A stretch of DNA of 64,000 nucleotides, from assembly GCF_045291545.1 (NCBI RefSeq), contig NZ_CP149514.1:496001-560000 (forward strand). Direction: 5' to 3'. The position numbers and the translations under genes are program-made. The notes beneath the pieces are model-generated. The model ran no database searches. It was not told where the DNA came from and worked only from the letters and a program-made list of their open reading frames with translations. This DNA comes from Gallaecimonas sp045291545. GTDB lineage: Bacteria; Pseudomonadota; Gammaproteobacteria; Enterobacterales; Gallaecimonadaceae. This document shows positions 27,829 to 36,395 of this stretch, piece after piece; within the stretch, counting starts at the first letter, position 1; each line of letters begins with the position of its first letter.

Positions 27829-29555
27829 TCGAGGTTACTGAGCCATAGGCATTGGTAAGGGCCCAGGGTTAATTGCTGGCTACGGTCTGAAAAGTGTTGG
27901 CCGGTGAGCAGGTCGCGCCACAGATCGGTGCTGGCCAGGTTGATGTCTGCCAGCGTCAGTGGCTGTGTGTCAGCACTGATATTATGAATGGCAAAAATAC
28001 TCTGCCGCCGGTCCGGGCTTTGCCGCCAAAGTCCGAACAAGTGCTGCCCCAGATGCAGCGTAAATTGGGTGGCGTTAGGGTGGAAGGCCGGCTGGGCCCG
28101 GCGGATCGCCAATTGCCGGCGCAATTCGTCAAACACCAGTTGGTGATGGCTGCCGTTACTCAGTGCTGCCTTCAGCTCATTGATCGGCCAGTGGCCGCGG
28201 TTAATGGAGCGGTTACGGCCGGTCAGAGCGACTTTGCGGTAGTCGTTGGCGGTTGCCATCAGCGAATGAATATAAAAAGCCGGCACCCCCTCGAGGCTCA
28301 TCATCAGCGTGTGGGCACACAAATAACGCGGCAGTTGTAGCGACTGCTGGCCGCCCTTGAGAGTATCTTTCAGGGCATCCCAGAGGCTGATGTTCAGCTC
28401 GTAGGGCTTATCTTCGCCGTCCTTACGGCGGTAGTTGACCATGCCACCGCTACTTTTAATGGTGTTGATAAACTGCGCCAGTTCCTGCTCATCAAGCAAG
28501 TCCTCGGCGGGGCGCAGGCCAATACCGTCATGACTGGCAATAAAATTCAGGTAGGTTGTGCCGTTTTGTGCCGGCGGCATGCTCATGGCCCAGGTTTTCA
28601 GGTGCCGGCAATCGCCGCTGAGTAAGCTGTAGATCAGCAAAGGGGGTAGCGAAAAGTTATAGATCCAGTGGGCTTCGTTGGCATTGCCAAAGTAGGTGAG
28701 GTTTTCCCGGTTTGGCACATTGGTTTCGGTGATGATCACCGCGTCCGGCACTTTACATTCAATTAAGGTGCGCAGCAGTTTGATCAGCTCATGGGTTTGT
28801 TGCAGGTGGATGGACGTTGTACCGGCCTGCTTCCACAGGTAAGCCACCGCATCAAAACGCAGCAGCCGTATTCCTTGTTGCAGATAAAAGGCGATGATCC
28901 GCACAAAGGCCAGCAGCACCTCGGGGTTGGCAAAGTCCAGGTCAACCTGATCATGGCTGAAAGTACACCAGACAAAGCGCTCACCATCCTCGGTCTGGAC
29001 CGGCGCCAGCAGTGGCGTGTTACGTGGCCGCACTACCTGGCTGAGGTCATCGTCGGGGCTGGCTTCTTTGAAATAATCCTTGCCAGGGTCACGGCGGCGG
29101 CGAAAGTTGTCAAACCAGGCGCTGCGTGCCGACATGTGGTTAATCACCAGATCGGCCATCAGCTTTTTATGGCGGGCAATGGCATTAATATGGCCCCAGT
29201 CACCCAATGACTCATTGACCGAAACGTAATCAATGACTGAAAAGCCATCATCGGAGCTGTAAGGGAAAAATGGCAGGATGTGTACCGTCGATACCAGCTC
29301 GGCAAAATCGTCGGTGAGCAGCCGGTCGAGAGTCACCAACGGTTTTTCATCTTCATCGATGATGGAGTTTCCGTAAGTGATCAGCACCACATCCTGTTGA
29401 TCCCAGTGATTTTGATGTGGTGGCGGCGCGGTGGCGTCATGGTCTAGCGCCATGGCCTCCAGCAGTGCGTCAATCAGCGGCTCTGGCTGTTGCTGCGGGT
29501 AAATCAGCGCCATATGTTGCTTTAAGCGTTGACGCAGGGCCAGCGGCTCACTCAT
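27813..29555 (-). CDS. GH13_18 phosphorylase, probable glucosylglycerate phosphorylase
   Basis: 580-residue (beta/alpha)8 enzyme of the sucrose-phosphorylase subfamily. The catalytic set is intact: nucleophile Asp235 in RFDAVAYLW, acid/base Glu277 in ITETNVPN and transition-state Asp343 in SHDGIG. GH13_18 members phosphorolyse sucrose, glucosylglycerol or glucosylglycerate to alpha-glucose-1-phosphate. Neighbouring gpgS, phosphatase and glycerate kinase point to glucosylglycerate. ATG at 29555 overlaps the gpgS stop as ATGAGTGA and follows GGAG. A start further upstream would lie inside gpgS. Usual automatic annotation would be sucrose phosphorylase, but no sucrose gene is nearby. Confidence 0.88.
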   Translation of the reverse strand: MSEPLALRQRLKQHMALIYPQQQPEPLIDALLEAMALDHDATAPPPHQNHWDQQDVVLITYGNSIIDEDEKPLVTLDRLLTDDFAELVSTVHILPFFPYSSDDGFSVIDYVSVNESLGDWGHINAIARHKKLMADLVINHMSARSAWFDNFRRRRDPGKDYFKEASPDDDLSQVVRPRNTPLLAPVQTEDGERFVWCTFSHDQVDLDFANPEVLLAFVRIIAFYLQQGIRLLRFDAVAYLWKQAGTTSIHLQQTHELIKLLRTLIECKVPDAVIITETNVPNRENLTYFGNANEAHWIYNFSLPPLLIYSLLSGDCRHLKTWAMSMPPAQNGTTYLNFIASHDGIGLRPAEDLLDEQELAQFINTIKSSGGMVNYRRKDGEDKPYELNISLWDALKDTLKGGQQSLQLPRYLCAHTLMMSLEGVPAFYIHSLMATANDYRKVALTGRNRSINRGHWPINELKAALSNGSHHQLVFDELRRQLAIRRAQPAFHPNATQFTLHLGQHLFGLWRQSPDRRQSIFAIHNISADTQPLTLADINLASTDLWRDLLTGQHFSDRSQQLTLGPYQCLWLSNLDYSER

Positions 29556-30774
29556 TGAAGAACTCCCGCGTGTCGGATTCCACGGCATCCTTCAGCCGCG
29601 GCAGAATGTCCGGTACCGCACTGACCACCCGGCTCCAGCTTGGCATGAAGGGCGTTTCCATGGGGTTGTCCAAAAAGGTGTTGCCGGCATCAACAATGTT
29701 TTGTGCGAACAGTTCAACAGCCTGTTCTTCTTTATGGCGGTCGTAGCGCAGGCCGTTGATCATCGCGTCGTCATTGAAAATGTCGATGAAATCCAGGGCG
29801 ATACGGTAATAGGTGGCCTTGATGGTACGGATCTTTTCCGAACTGAAGATCTCACCGTTAGTGGCCAGTTTGCGAAAAAAGGCCTTGGCAATGTCAGTGC
29901 TCATCTTTGACAGCCCCTGGCTGGCGTCTTCAGCGCTGAGCTCCTGATGCTTGTGGTCATAGTTGTCGCTGATGTCTACCTGGCAGATGCGTTGGGTGGC
30001 GTAGTTACGGTACATCTCTGACAGTACCCCGATCTCCAGGCCCCAGTCGCTGGGAATATGCAGGTGGCCCACCAGATCCCGGCGCAGGGCAAACTCACCG
30101 GCCAGTGAATAACGAAACCCATCCATGTAATTGAGGTAGTCGTTATAACCACAGACCTTTTGCATGCTGCGAATAAGCGGCGTGACCAGCAGCCGGTTTA
30201 CCCGCCCGTGCAGCTTGCCCCCTGCAACCCGGGCGTAATAGCCCTTGGAAAAGCTGTAGTTGAAAACCGGGTTGGCGACCGGGTAAATCAGCCGCGCCAA
30301 CAGCCCCCGCTCGTAAGTGACGATGTCGCAGTCGTGCAGTGCGACTGCCTGGCTCTGGGTGCTGGCCAGCATATAACCGAGGCAATACCAGACGTTGCGG
30401 CCTTTGCCCATTTGCCTGGGAGCCAAATCATGGCTGGCCAGGTGTTCATCCAGCGCTTTGAGCCTGGGTCCGTCATTCCATAACACGCGGTGGCGCTGCG
30501 GCAGGCGGCTGAAATACTGCAAGGCGTGGCGGTATTGCTGCTCATCGGCGCGGTCCAGGCCGATGATGATATCGCTCAGGTAGGGCACCTCCTTGAGTTC
30601 CTGGATGATCCCTTCCAATGCCGGTGCCTCCAGCTCGGAGTACAACGACGGCAACACCAGTGACAGCGGGCGTTTACGGCTGAACGCCACCAGTTCGGCC
30701 TCCAGTTCGGCAATGGGACGCTGGGTAAGGTTGTGTAGCGTGGCAATGGTGCCATTTTGATGGAAGTCAGCCAT
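29548..30774 (-). CDS. gpgS: Glucosyl-3-phosphoglycerate synthase
   Basis: 408-residue GT-A glycosyltransferase of family GT81, transferring glucose from an NDP-glucose to 3-phosphoglycerate with retention. Visible are the nucleotide-binding start SLVLPSLYSELEAPAL, GKGRNVWYCLGYML, the metal-binding DCD (148-150) in LHDCDIVTYERG, and SDWGLEIGVLSEMYRN. ATG at 30774 lies three bases after the phosphatase stop, with GGAG within that gene's end. It supplies the phosphorylated precursor of the compatible solute glucosylglycerate. Confidence 0.93.
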   Translation of the reverse strand: MADFHQNGTIATLHNLTQRPIAELEAELVAFSRKRPLSLVLPSLYSELEAPALEGIIQELKEVPYLSDIIIGLDRADEQQYRHALQYFSRLPQRHRVLWNDGPRLKALDEHLASHDLAPRQMGKGRNVWYCLGYMLASTQSQAVALHDCDIVTYERGLLARLIYPVANPVFNYSFSKGYYARVAGGKLHGRVNRLLVTPLIRSMQKVCGYNDYLNYMDGFRYSLAGEFALRRDLVGHLHIPSDWGLEIGVLSEMYRNYATQRICQVDISDNYDHKHQELSAEDASQGLSKMSTDIAKAFFRKLATNGEIFSSEKIRTIKATYYRIALDFIDIFNDDAMINGLRYDRHKEEQAVELFAQNIVDAGNTFLDNPMETPFMPSWSRVVSAVPDILPRLKDAVESDTREFFNE

Positions 30775-30777
30775 GTG

Positions 30778-31527
30778 TCAGCTCCTTGAAGTCAGCCAAT
30801 CCAGTATGGCCCGGTTCCAGCCAGCTGGACCGGGTTGTTGGGTGCGAATGGTCGGGGTGGTGGGGGTGAGGCTGTCACTATTTGCCGACGCCACAACAAC
30901 AGCCGTATCAGCACCGTTAAGCATGCTCAGGTCGTTAGCGCTGTCACCGAGGGCGATGATATGGGCACCGGGGTAGTGCTGGCGCACTGCCGCCATGGCC
31001 TGACCTTTGGAGTATTGCCCCATTACGGTCAAAAAGCGGCCCCCCTGCTGTGCCTGCAGCTGCCACTTCGCCAGCGCTTGCAAAAAGGCCTGTTGTTCGC
31101 CGGCACTGCCTTGCCAGCACAAGGGTTCGGTGAACTCCCGGTCAGCCGCCAATTTTGCCTGAGCGAGACTAAGGCCGGTTTGCTGGGCAATGTCTTCGAC
31201 AGACCAGTCGGCAAAACCGCTGAACTTAAAGCCTTGCTGGCGTAGCTCAGCCAATACAGCAAGCAGCTGCTGGCGAGGCTTGGCAAAGCAGCGGCTGCTG
31301 CCGTCACCCCAATCAATGATGGCGCCGTTTTCACTGATAAAAGGCGCATCCAGAGCCAGTTGGGCCCGTAATGGTCGCATCTCTGCGCGGGTTTTCGAGG
31401 AGTTGAGAACCACCGGGATGTGCTTGGCGGCCAAAGCGACCAGTGCCGGCCGGGCATCGTCCCAGCAGTAGCTGTGATGATCCAATAAGGTGCCGTCCAG
31501 ATCGGTGACTACCACCAGCTCAGTCAT
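30778..31527 (-). CDS. HAD phosphatase, probable glucosyl-3-phosphoglycerate phosphatase
   Basis: 249-residue HAD-superfamily enzyme of the mannosyl-3-phosphoglycerate phosphatase type (Cof-like, C2B cap). Motif I is TDLDGTLLD with nucleophile Asp9 and acid Asp11, motif II is LNSSKTRAE, and motif IV is GDSANDLSML. Members of this family dephosphorylate mannosyl- or glucosyl-3-phosphoglycerate. As the operon holds gpgS and no mannosyl synthase, the glucosyl substrate is preferred. ATG at 31527 overlaps the kinase stop as ATGACTGA. Confidence 0.88.
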   Translation of the reverse strand: MTELVVVTDLDGTLLDHHSYCWDDARPALVALAAKHIPVVLNSSKTRAEMRPLRAQLALDAPFISENGAIIDWGDGSSRCFAKPRQQLLAVLAELRQQGFKFSGFADWSVEDIAQQTGLSLAQAKLAADREFTEPLCWQGSAGEQQAFLQALAKWQLQAQQGGRFLTVMGQYSKGQAMAAVRQHYPGAHIIALGDSANDLSMLNGADTAVVVASANSDSLTPTTPTIRTQQPGPAGWNRAILDWLTSRS

Positions 31528-32380
31528 GGTGGCATTCCTTGAGCTGGTGCTGTTCGTCCAGTACCAGCCGCCACTGTGTACGTTGTGGCGGCTGTTGCAG
31601 TAGCTGCCGAGTCAGGCGCTCATAGTGGCTGATAAAGCGCAGCAGTTGTTGGTCGCTCATGATGCCGGGGGCTGCGCCATTGCGGGCCCGTAGTTGATGC
31701 TCCTGCTGCTGGCGCCAACGCAATACTGCCGCCATGCTTGGCGCCTGCAAGAACACCTGATACTGGATACGGCTGAACAGTTGTTGATAGGGGCCTTTGA
31801 GCTGTTCGTTAACATAATGGCGCCAGCGCCCATCGGCATCCTCCTCGGCTTCCAGAGCATTGATGGGGGTGCTGAGCTCCTGCTCGCTTTGGGCCCTGGC
31901 ACCGAGGCACCAGCCTTCAAACAAGATGACGTCGGGGCGGCCATGCACTTCTGGCCAGCGGTTTTTGGGCACGCGATCATCCATGGCTTTATCAAAGCGG
32001 GGCAATGCCGTTTTTGTGTTGGCGCTAGCGTTGGCCAGTGCATCCAGCGTCTTGAGACCAAGTGGGATGTCATGGGTGCCGGGAACGCCACGTGTGGCTA
32101 ACAGTGGGTGCACCTGCCTGGCCAGCCGCTGGCGTTCAGCTCGCGGCAGGTAGAGGTCGTCCAGTGACAGTACGGCAACATTGCAGTGGTGCTGTTGCTG
32201 TAATTGCCCGGCCAGGAAATGGGCGAGAGTGGATTTACCGGTTCCCTGGGCACCGGTAATGCCAACCACAAAAGGCGCTTCCAGCCATTGCTGCATGCTG
32301 GCCAGCTGGTGCAGCAGAGGCCCGTACTGTGCCAATAGTGTTGCCTGATCGGTGGCAGCCGGTTGGCTGTGGCGATGCAT
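31520..32380 (-). CDS. P-loop glycerate kinase (GLYK-like)
   Basis: 286-residue P-loop kinase with Walker A GAQGTGKS (43-50), followed by VLSLDDLYLPRAERQRLA and a GTHDI element also seen in plant D-glycerate 3-kinase and bacterial YggC-like proteins. It probably phosphorylates D-glycerate released by the phosphorylase to 3-phosphoglycerate, feeding glycolysis or GpgS again. It is the first gene of the operon, with ATG at 32380 after AAGGGGGG. The glycerate assignment rests on family resemblance plus context. Pantothenate or uridine kinase relatives are less likely. Confidence 0.8.
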   Translation of the reverse strand: MHRHSQPAATDQATLLAQYGPLLHQLASMQQWLEAPFVVGITGAQGTGKSTLAHFLAGQLQQQHHCNVAVLSLDDLYLPRAERQRLARQVHPLLATRGVPGTHDIPLGLKTLDALANASANTKTALPRFDKAMDDRVPKNRWPEVHGRPDVILFEGWCLGARAQSEQELSTPINALEAEEDADGRWRHYVNEQLKGPYQQLFSRIQYQVFLQAPSMAAVLRWRQQQEHQLRARNGAAPGIMSDQQLLRFISHYERLTRQLLQQPPQRTQWRLVLDEQHQLKECHHD

Positions 32381-32403
32381 AAGCCCCCCTTAGGTCTCTT
32401 CCC

Positions 32404-32432
32404 AGCATACGAAAGGCGCCCAAGGGGGTAAA
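32404..32432 (-). promoter_or_regulatory. Candidate promoter of the glucosylglycerate operon
   Basis: TTTACC, 17 bases, TATGCT on the minus strand, about 25 bases before the kinase ATG. The spacing is ideal and each hexamer is a moderate match. No terminator separates it from the upstream SnoaL-fold gene. Confidence 0.4.
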
Positions 32433-32455
32433 GATTTATGCGAAAAAAGTGATTT

Positions 32456-32944
32456 TTATTGCAGTTGTGCGGGCAGGGAACTGTAATCCAGCATATCCCG
32501 GTGTTTAAGGATCAGGCCGGAGCCGGTGCTGACCTTCAGTTCGGTAATACCATGGATAACGATCCACACGGGTTGTGGACCCAAGCCAAATTGTGGCCCT
32601 GACACCAGATAATGATAATCCCCGGTCAATACCACCCAGTTGCCAACAACCATATGGCTGGACTCAACGAAACGGATCTGAGCGACGCCCTGCTGTGACT
32701 GGCGCAGAAAATCAATAATGGCTTTACGGCCATTGAGGTGCTGGCCGTTGCCCTGCACGCCGGCGGTCGGGTCTTCAAAAACTGCATCGTAGTGATACAA
32801 CTGTTCCAGTTCGCCATAATTCATGGCGGTGTAGGCTTTCATGTAGCGGTCAGCCAGCTGCAGTGCGGTTTCTGCCTGGCTAAAGGGGCTTAGCAGCAGC
32901 ATGGCAAGGGCCAGCCACTTGAAGAATAAAGTCGGTTTCGTCAT
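32456..32944 (-). CDS. Secreted SnoaL/NTF2-fold protein
   Basis: 162 residues. A signal peptide ends at FSQAETALQ, then one NTF2-like domain of the SnoaL/DUF4440 kind with AYTAMNYGELEQLYHYDAV and VSSHMV-like strands. The fold is a ligand-binding cone used by ketosteroid isomerases and many proteins of unknown function. No catalytic set is obvious, so it may be a periplasmic binding protein. It is separated by 82 bases from the upstream rhodanese gene and may have its own promoter. Confidence 0.75.
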   Translation of the reverse strand: MTKPTLFFKWLALAMLLLSPFSQAETALQLADRYMKAYTAMNYGELEQLYHYDAVFEDPTAGVQGNGQHLNGRKAIIDFLRQSQQGVAQIRFVESSHMVVGNWVVLTGDYHYLVSGPQFGLGPQPVWIVIHGITELKVSTGSGLILKHRDMLDYSSLPAQLQ

Positions 32945-33026
32945 GGCAGGCGCAGTGTGCCAGAGCCTTGCGAGGCTGCCAAGCCTATGACAGTGAAGGG
33001 CGCGTCAGATGGTGCTTTTAGCACCG

Positions 33027-33386
33027 TCAGTGCGCTTCGGGCTGCTTTGCTTCTTGCCAGCCTTGCCAGTCGCCTTGCAGATGGTGCACCTGGCTGAAGC
33101 CCCGGCTTTCCAGAGTGTTGATCACCAGTGCGGCACGCCGGCCGGTACGGCAATAAACCACTACCGGGCGATGGCGGTATTGCTCCAGTTTACCCAGGCG
33201 CTTGAGGATCTCGGTATCCGGAATGTTAATGGCGCCGGGTATATGGCCTTCGGCATAAGCCGTCGGTGCGCGTAGATCGATGACCAGTGGTTTAGGGGTC
33301 ATGGCTTGTAGCTGCGCCTGAGTGATCGGGGTAGCGGCCCACAATGATGGGCTTAGCAGTAGCAGAACCAGCAGTGATCGGCGCAT
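33027..33386 (-). CDS. Periplasmic single-domain rhodanese
   Basis: 119 residues with a signal peptide cleaved near LWAATP and one rhodanese domain. The active loop is VVYCRTGRRA with catalytic Cys79, and the usual DLRAPTAYAEGHIPGAINIP block is present. It could transfer sulfane sulfur or act on thiols in the periplasm, like PspE. It lies ten bases after the CbiB-like gene on the same strand. Confidence 0.88.
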   Translation of the reverse strand: MRRSLLVLLLLSPSLWAATPITQAQLQAMTPKPLVIDLRAPTAYAEGHIPGAINIPDTEILKRLGKLEQYRHRPVVVYCRTGRRAALVINTLESRGFSQVHHLQGDWQGWQEAKQPEAH

Positions 33387-33396
33387 GGCAAGGCTC

Positions 33397-34242
33397 CTAA
33401 ATGGCCAATAACAATACGCAGATAATAAGCACAGTGCCGAGCTCGGCGCCAGTAGCGAGCCGACCCAAGCGTAATAATTGCTGTGACGTTGGCGTTACAG
33501 GTGGCCCCAATCGAGGCCTGCTGATTTTACGGCCGGCCAGTTTGAGCGGCCCGCCGAGCTGACACTGCAAGGCGTTCGCCAAAGGTGCCAATGGCCAGGG
33601 GCGGCGCAGCAGGGCGCTAGGGCTTAGTGGTAATATCAGCCAGAACAGGGCCAGCGGTACTGCCAGTAGCCTAAGCCCGCGGGCCAGGCGCTGAGGCCAA
33701 TAACCAAAGGAGTGAAAAGCGGGCTGGGCGGGGTGCCAGCTGTCGGTCAGTTGCCAGAATGCACGCAAGGCTAGTGCTGCCAAGCCAAACCCCAAACCAC
33801 CTAACAGCACCAGCAGCAAACGCTCACAGCTGATGCGCCATTGCGCTTCTATGGCTGCTTTGAACAGCCCCTGTTCGGAGAGGCTTTGGGTATCGCGCCG
33901 ACAGATACTGGCCAGCCACTGGCGGCCTTGCTGTTTACCGGCATACGCCAGTGCTGCCAGGCGGGCTGGACGAGCATCACTTAGCGCCAGATAAAAACCA
34001 ATGACGTGCACCAGTTCTTGCAGTTCAGCACTGGCCTGAAGCAACCACAACAGCGCCAGCAGTGGCAGCATCACCAGTAAGGTGGCCAGTATCCCGGCCT
34101 GCTGACGGTAGCGTGCATCGCCATGATTAACCTTGCTGGCCAGTTGCCGGGCCAAGCGTTGGAGACTATGCCACAGTGCGTTGGCCGGCAGCCAGCGGCT
34201 GGCCGGCCAGGCCAGTAACGGCAGTAACTCAGGCCAGTTCAC
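33397..34242 (-). CDS. CobD/CbiB-like membrane protein
   Basis: 281-residue polytopic protein resembling adenosylcobinamide-phosphate synthase (CbiB/CobD), with helices near 50-68, 130-165 and 195-212 and a hydrophobic C-terminal helix. In several marine Gammaproteobacteria such a protein follows mtnN and is annotated as a cobalamin biosynthesis protein. No other cobalamin gene is in the window, so the enzymatic role is unproven. The start is GTG at 34242, 14 bases inside mtnN. Confidence 0.65.
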   Translation of the reverse strand: MNWPELLPLLAWPASRWLPANALWHSLQRLARQLASKVNHGDARYRQQAGILATLLVMLPLLALLWLLQASAELQELVHVIGFYLALSDARPARLAALAYAGKQQGRQWLASICRRDTQSLSEQGLFKAAIEAQWRISCERLLLVLLGGLGFGLAALALRAFWQLTDSWHPAQPAFHSFGYWPQRLARGLRLLAVPLALFWLILPLSPSALLRRPWPLAPLANALQCQLGGPLKLAGRKISRPRLGPPVTPTSQQLLRLGRLATGAELGTVLIICVLLLAI

Positions 34243-34939
34243 TGTCTTTGAGTTTGCTCACCATCGCCATCACCAGCTCGGCAGAGTGGGTGGCGGCTTT
34301 TTCCAAAAAGCTGTCAAACGACAGCGGTGATTCCTTACCGGCAATATCAGACAGGGCCCGGGTGATCACAAAAGGCACAGCAAACTGATGGCAGGTCTGG
34401 GCAATAGCGGCAGCTTCCATTTCCACGGCGATCATGGTGGGAAAAGCGGTCCGGGTGGCATCTACCCGGGCAGGGTCCGACATGAAAATATCGCCGGTGG
34501 TAATAAGGCCCGTTTTGGCTTTGTGGTGATCCATGGTGGCAATCACGTCCTGGGCAACGGCAACCAGCGTCGGGTGCGGTAAAAAGGCCGCCGGCATTCG
34601 CGGAACCTGGCCCAGCTCATAGCCAAAGGCGGTGACATCCACGTCGTGGTAGCGTACTTCGGAGGAAATCACCACATCACCCACTTCCAGGGTCGGGTCG
34701 AAACCACCCGCCGAGCCGGTATTGATAATGGCATCCGGCTGGTAGCGTTCAATCATCAGGGTGGTGGCAATTGCCGCTGCCACTTTGCCAATACCGGAGC
34801 GCATCAGCACCACGTCAACACCACTAAGCGTACCGGTGGCAATCTCGCAACCTGCGACGGTTTCAAGCTGCAGATCCTGAAGCTGGCTTTGCAGCAGCGC
34901 CACTTCCTGTTCCATGGCGCCAATAATGCCGATTTTCAT
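34229..34939 (-). CDS. mtnN: 5'-Methylthioadenosine/S-adenosylhomocysteine nucleosidase
   Basis: 236 residues, cleaving adenine from methylthioadenosine, S-adenosylhomocysteine and 5'-deoxyadenosine. The start MKIGIIGAMEQEV, the central NTGSAGGF, the MEAAAIAQ block with the ribose-binding glutamate and the RALSDIAG Asp are all present. It lies 49 bases after gltD. The downstream CbiB-like gene begins inside its 3' end. Confidence 0.97.
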   Translation of the reverse strand: MKIGIIGAMEQEVALLQSQLQDLQLETVAGCEIATGTLSGVDVVLMRSGIGKVAAAIATTLMIERYQPDAIINTGSAGGFDPTLEVGDVVISSEVRYHDVDVTAFGYELGQVPRMPAAFLPHPTLVAVAQDVIATMDHHKAKTGLITTGDIFMSDPARVDATRTAFPTMIAVEMEAAAIAQTCHQFAVPFVITRALSDIAGKESPLSFDSFLEKAATHSAELVMAMVSKLKDSELA

Positions 34940-34988
34940 AAGGGGGAGTTTCTCCGGCTGGGTAAAAGTCCTAATGATAGCCTGTGCT

Positions 34989-36395
34989 TCAGGCTGCGGT
35001 CACCCCGCTATCAGTGGCAAAACGCCTCAGTATGGCTTCGGCGGCCTGGCGGCCTTGGGCAATAGCGGTCACTACCAAATCGGCACCCAGTACCATATCG
35101 CCACCGGCATAAATTTTCGGATGCAGGGTTTGCCCGTCGGGGGCCAGCACCCGGCCATGCTCATCTGCCATAACTCCAGCATCGGCCAGCCAGCCGGGTA
35201 AGCTTGCTTTAAAGCCTAAGGCGAGGATCACCGTATCGGCGGCGATCTCCCGCTCACTGCCTGGAACGGGCTCTGGGCGTCGGCGGCCGGAGGCATCGGC
35301 TTGCCCCAGTTCGGTTTGCTGAACGCGAATACCTGTCACCTGCCCCTGTTCCTGCAATATGGCCAGCGGCTGGTGGCAAAAGGCAAATTGCAGCCCTTCC
35401 TGCTCGGCAAAGAGCACTTCTTTTGGCGACCCGGGCATGTTGTCGCGATCCCGCCGGTATAACAGCGTCACTTCTGCCGCTCCCTGGCGCAGGGCGGTAC
35501 GGGAGCAATCCATGGCAGTATCGCCGCCACCGACCACCACCACCCGTTTGCCTTGCTGGCTGAGGCGCAAGGCACTGTCACCCAATAACTGGCGGTTCTG
35601 GTCATAAAGGTAGTCAGCGGCTTTGAGTACACCGCTGGCGTTTTCACCGGGCAGGCCGGCGCTGACCGGTTGCGGCGCACCTAAGCCTAAAAAGACGGCG
35701 TCATATTCATCAAGCAGGGTTTGAAACGGCAAGTCGGTGCCAATACGGGTATTAAGAACGAAGCTGACGCCCATGTCCTCGAGTACCTGTTGGCGGCGCA
35801 GCAGCAGTGGTTTTTCCAGTTTGAACCCGGGAATACCTGTGGCCAACAAGCCGCCAATTACCGGCTCGGCGTCATACACGGTCACGGCCACGCCGCTACG
35901 TATCAAGTAGTCGGCACAGCCCAATCCGGCCGGGCCGGCACCGACAATGGCAACGCGCTGAGCGCTGGTGGGAACGGCGCTCAGATCCGGCCGCCAGCCG
36001 GCATCCAGCGCCAGGTCGGTAATATCCCGCTCCACCTGGCCAATGGTCACGGCGCCAAATTCGTCATTCAGGGTGCAGACACTTTCACACAACCGGTCTT
36101 GCGGGCAGACCCGGCCACAGACTTCCGGCAGCGGGTTTGTTTGGTGTGCCAGTTCAGCGGCAGCCAGGATGTTGCCTTCACTGGCCAGTTGCAGCCAACG
36201 CGGAATGGCGTTGTGTAAAGGGCATTTCCATTGGCAATACGGGGTGCCGCAATCCAGGCAGCGGTCAGCCTGTTGCTGGCGTTGTTCCGGGCTTTGCTGA
36301 TCCTGTACTTCGGCAAAATTATGCACCCTTTTACTGGCGTCAACGATGGCGCCGGTTTGACGGGGCGTCGATAAAAAAAACAAAGGATCTTTCAT
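34989..36395 (-). CDS. gltD: Glutamate synthase small subunit (NADPH)
   Basis: 468 residues. It passes electrons from NADPH through FAD and Fe-S clusters to GltB. Two cysteine groups for [4Fe-4S] clusters are seen at about 45-57 (CLDCGTPYCQWKC) and 92-107 (CGRVCPQDRLCESVC). The FAD motif VGAGPAG is near 150 and the NADPH motif VVGGGDTAMD near 287. ATG at 36395 overlaps the gltB stop as ATGA. A short GCCTG/CAGGC hairpin follows the gene. Confidence 0.97.
   Translation of the reverse strand: MKDPLFFLSTPRQTGAIVDASKRVHNFAEVQDQQSPEQRQQQADRCLDCGTPYCQWKCPLHNAIPRWLQLASEGNILAAAELAHQTNPLPEVCGRVCPQDRLCESVCTLNDEFGAVTIGQVERDITDLALDAGWRPDLSAVPTSAQRVAIVGAGPAGLGCADYLIRSGVAVTVYDAEPVIGGLLATGIPGFKLEKPLLLRRQQVLEDMGVSFVLNTRIGTDLPFQTLLDEYDAVFLGLGAPQPVSAGLPGENASGVLKAADYLYDQNRQLLGDSALRLSQQGKRVVVVGGGDTAMDCSRTALRQGAAEVTLLYRRDRDNMPGSPKEVLFAEQEGLQFAFCHQPLAILQEQGQVTGIRVQQTELGQADASGRRRPEPVPGSEREIAADTVILALGFKASLPGWLADAGVMADEHGRVLAPDGQTLHPKIYAGGDMVLGADLVVTAIAQGRQAAEAILRRFATDSGVTAA

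Noticed and set aside
27813..29555. Sucrose phosphorylase
   Set aside because: The fold fits, but the operon encodes glucosylglycerate synthesis and glycerate phosphorylation, and no sucrose gene is near.
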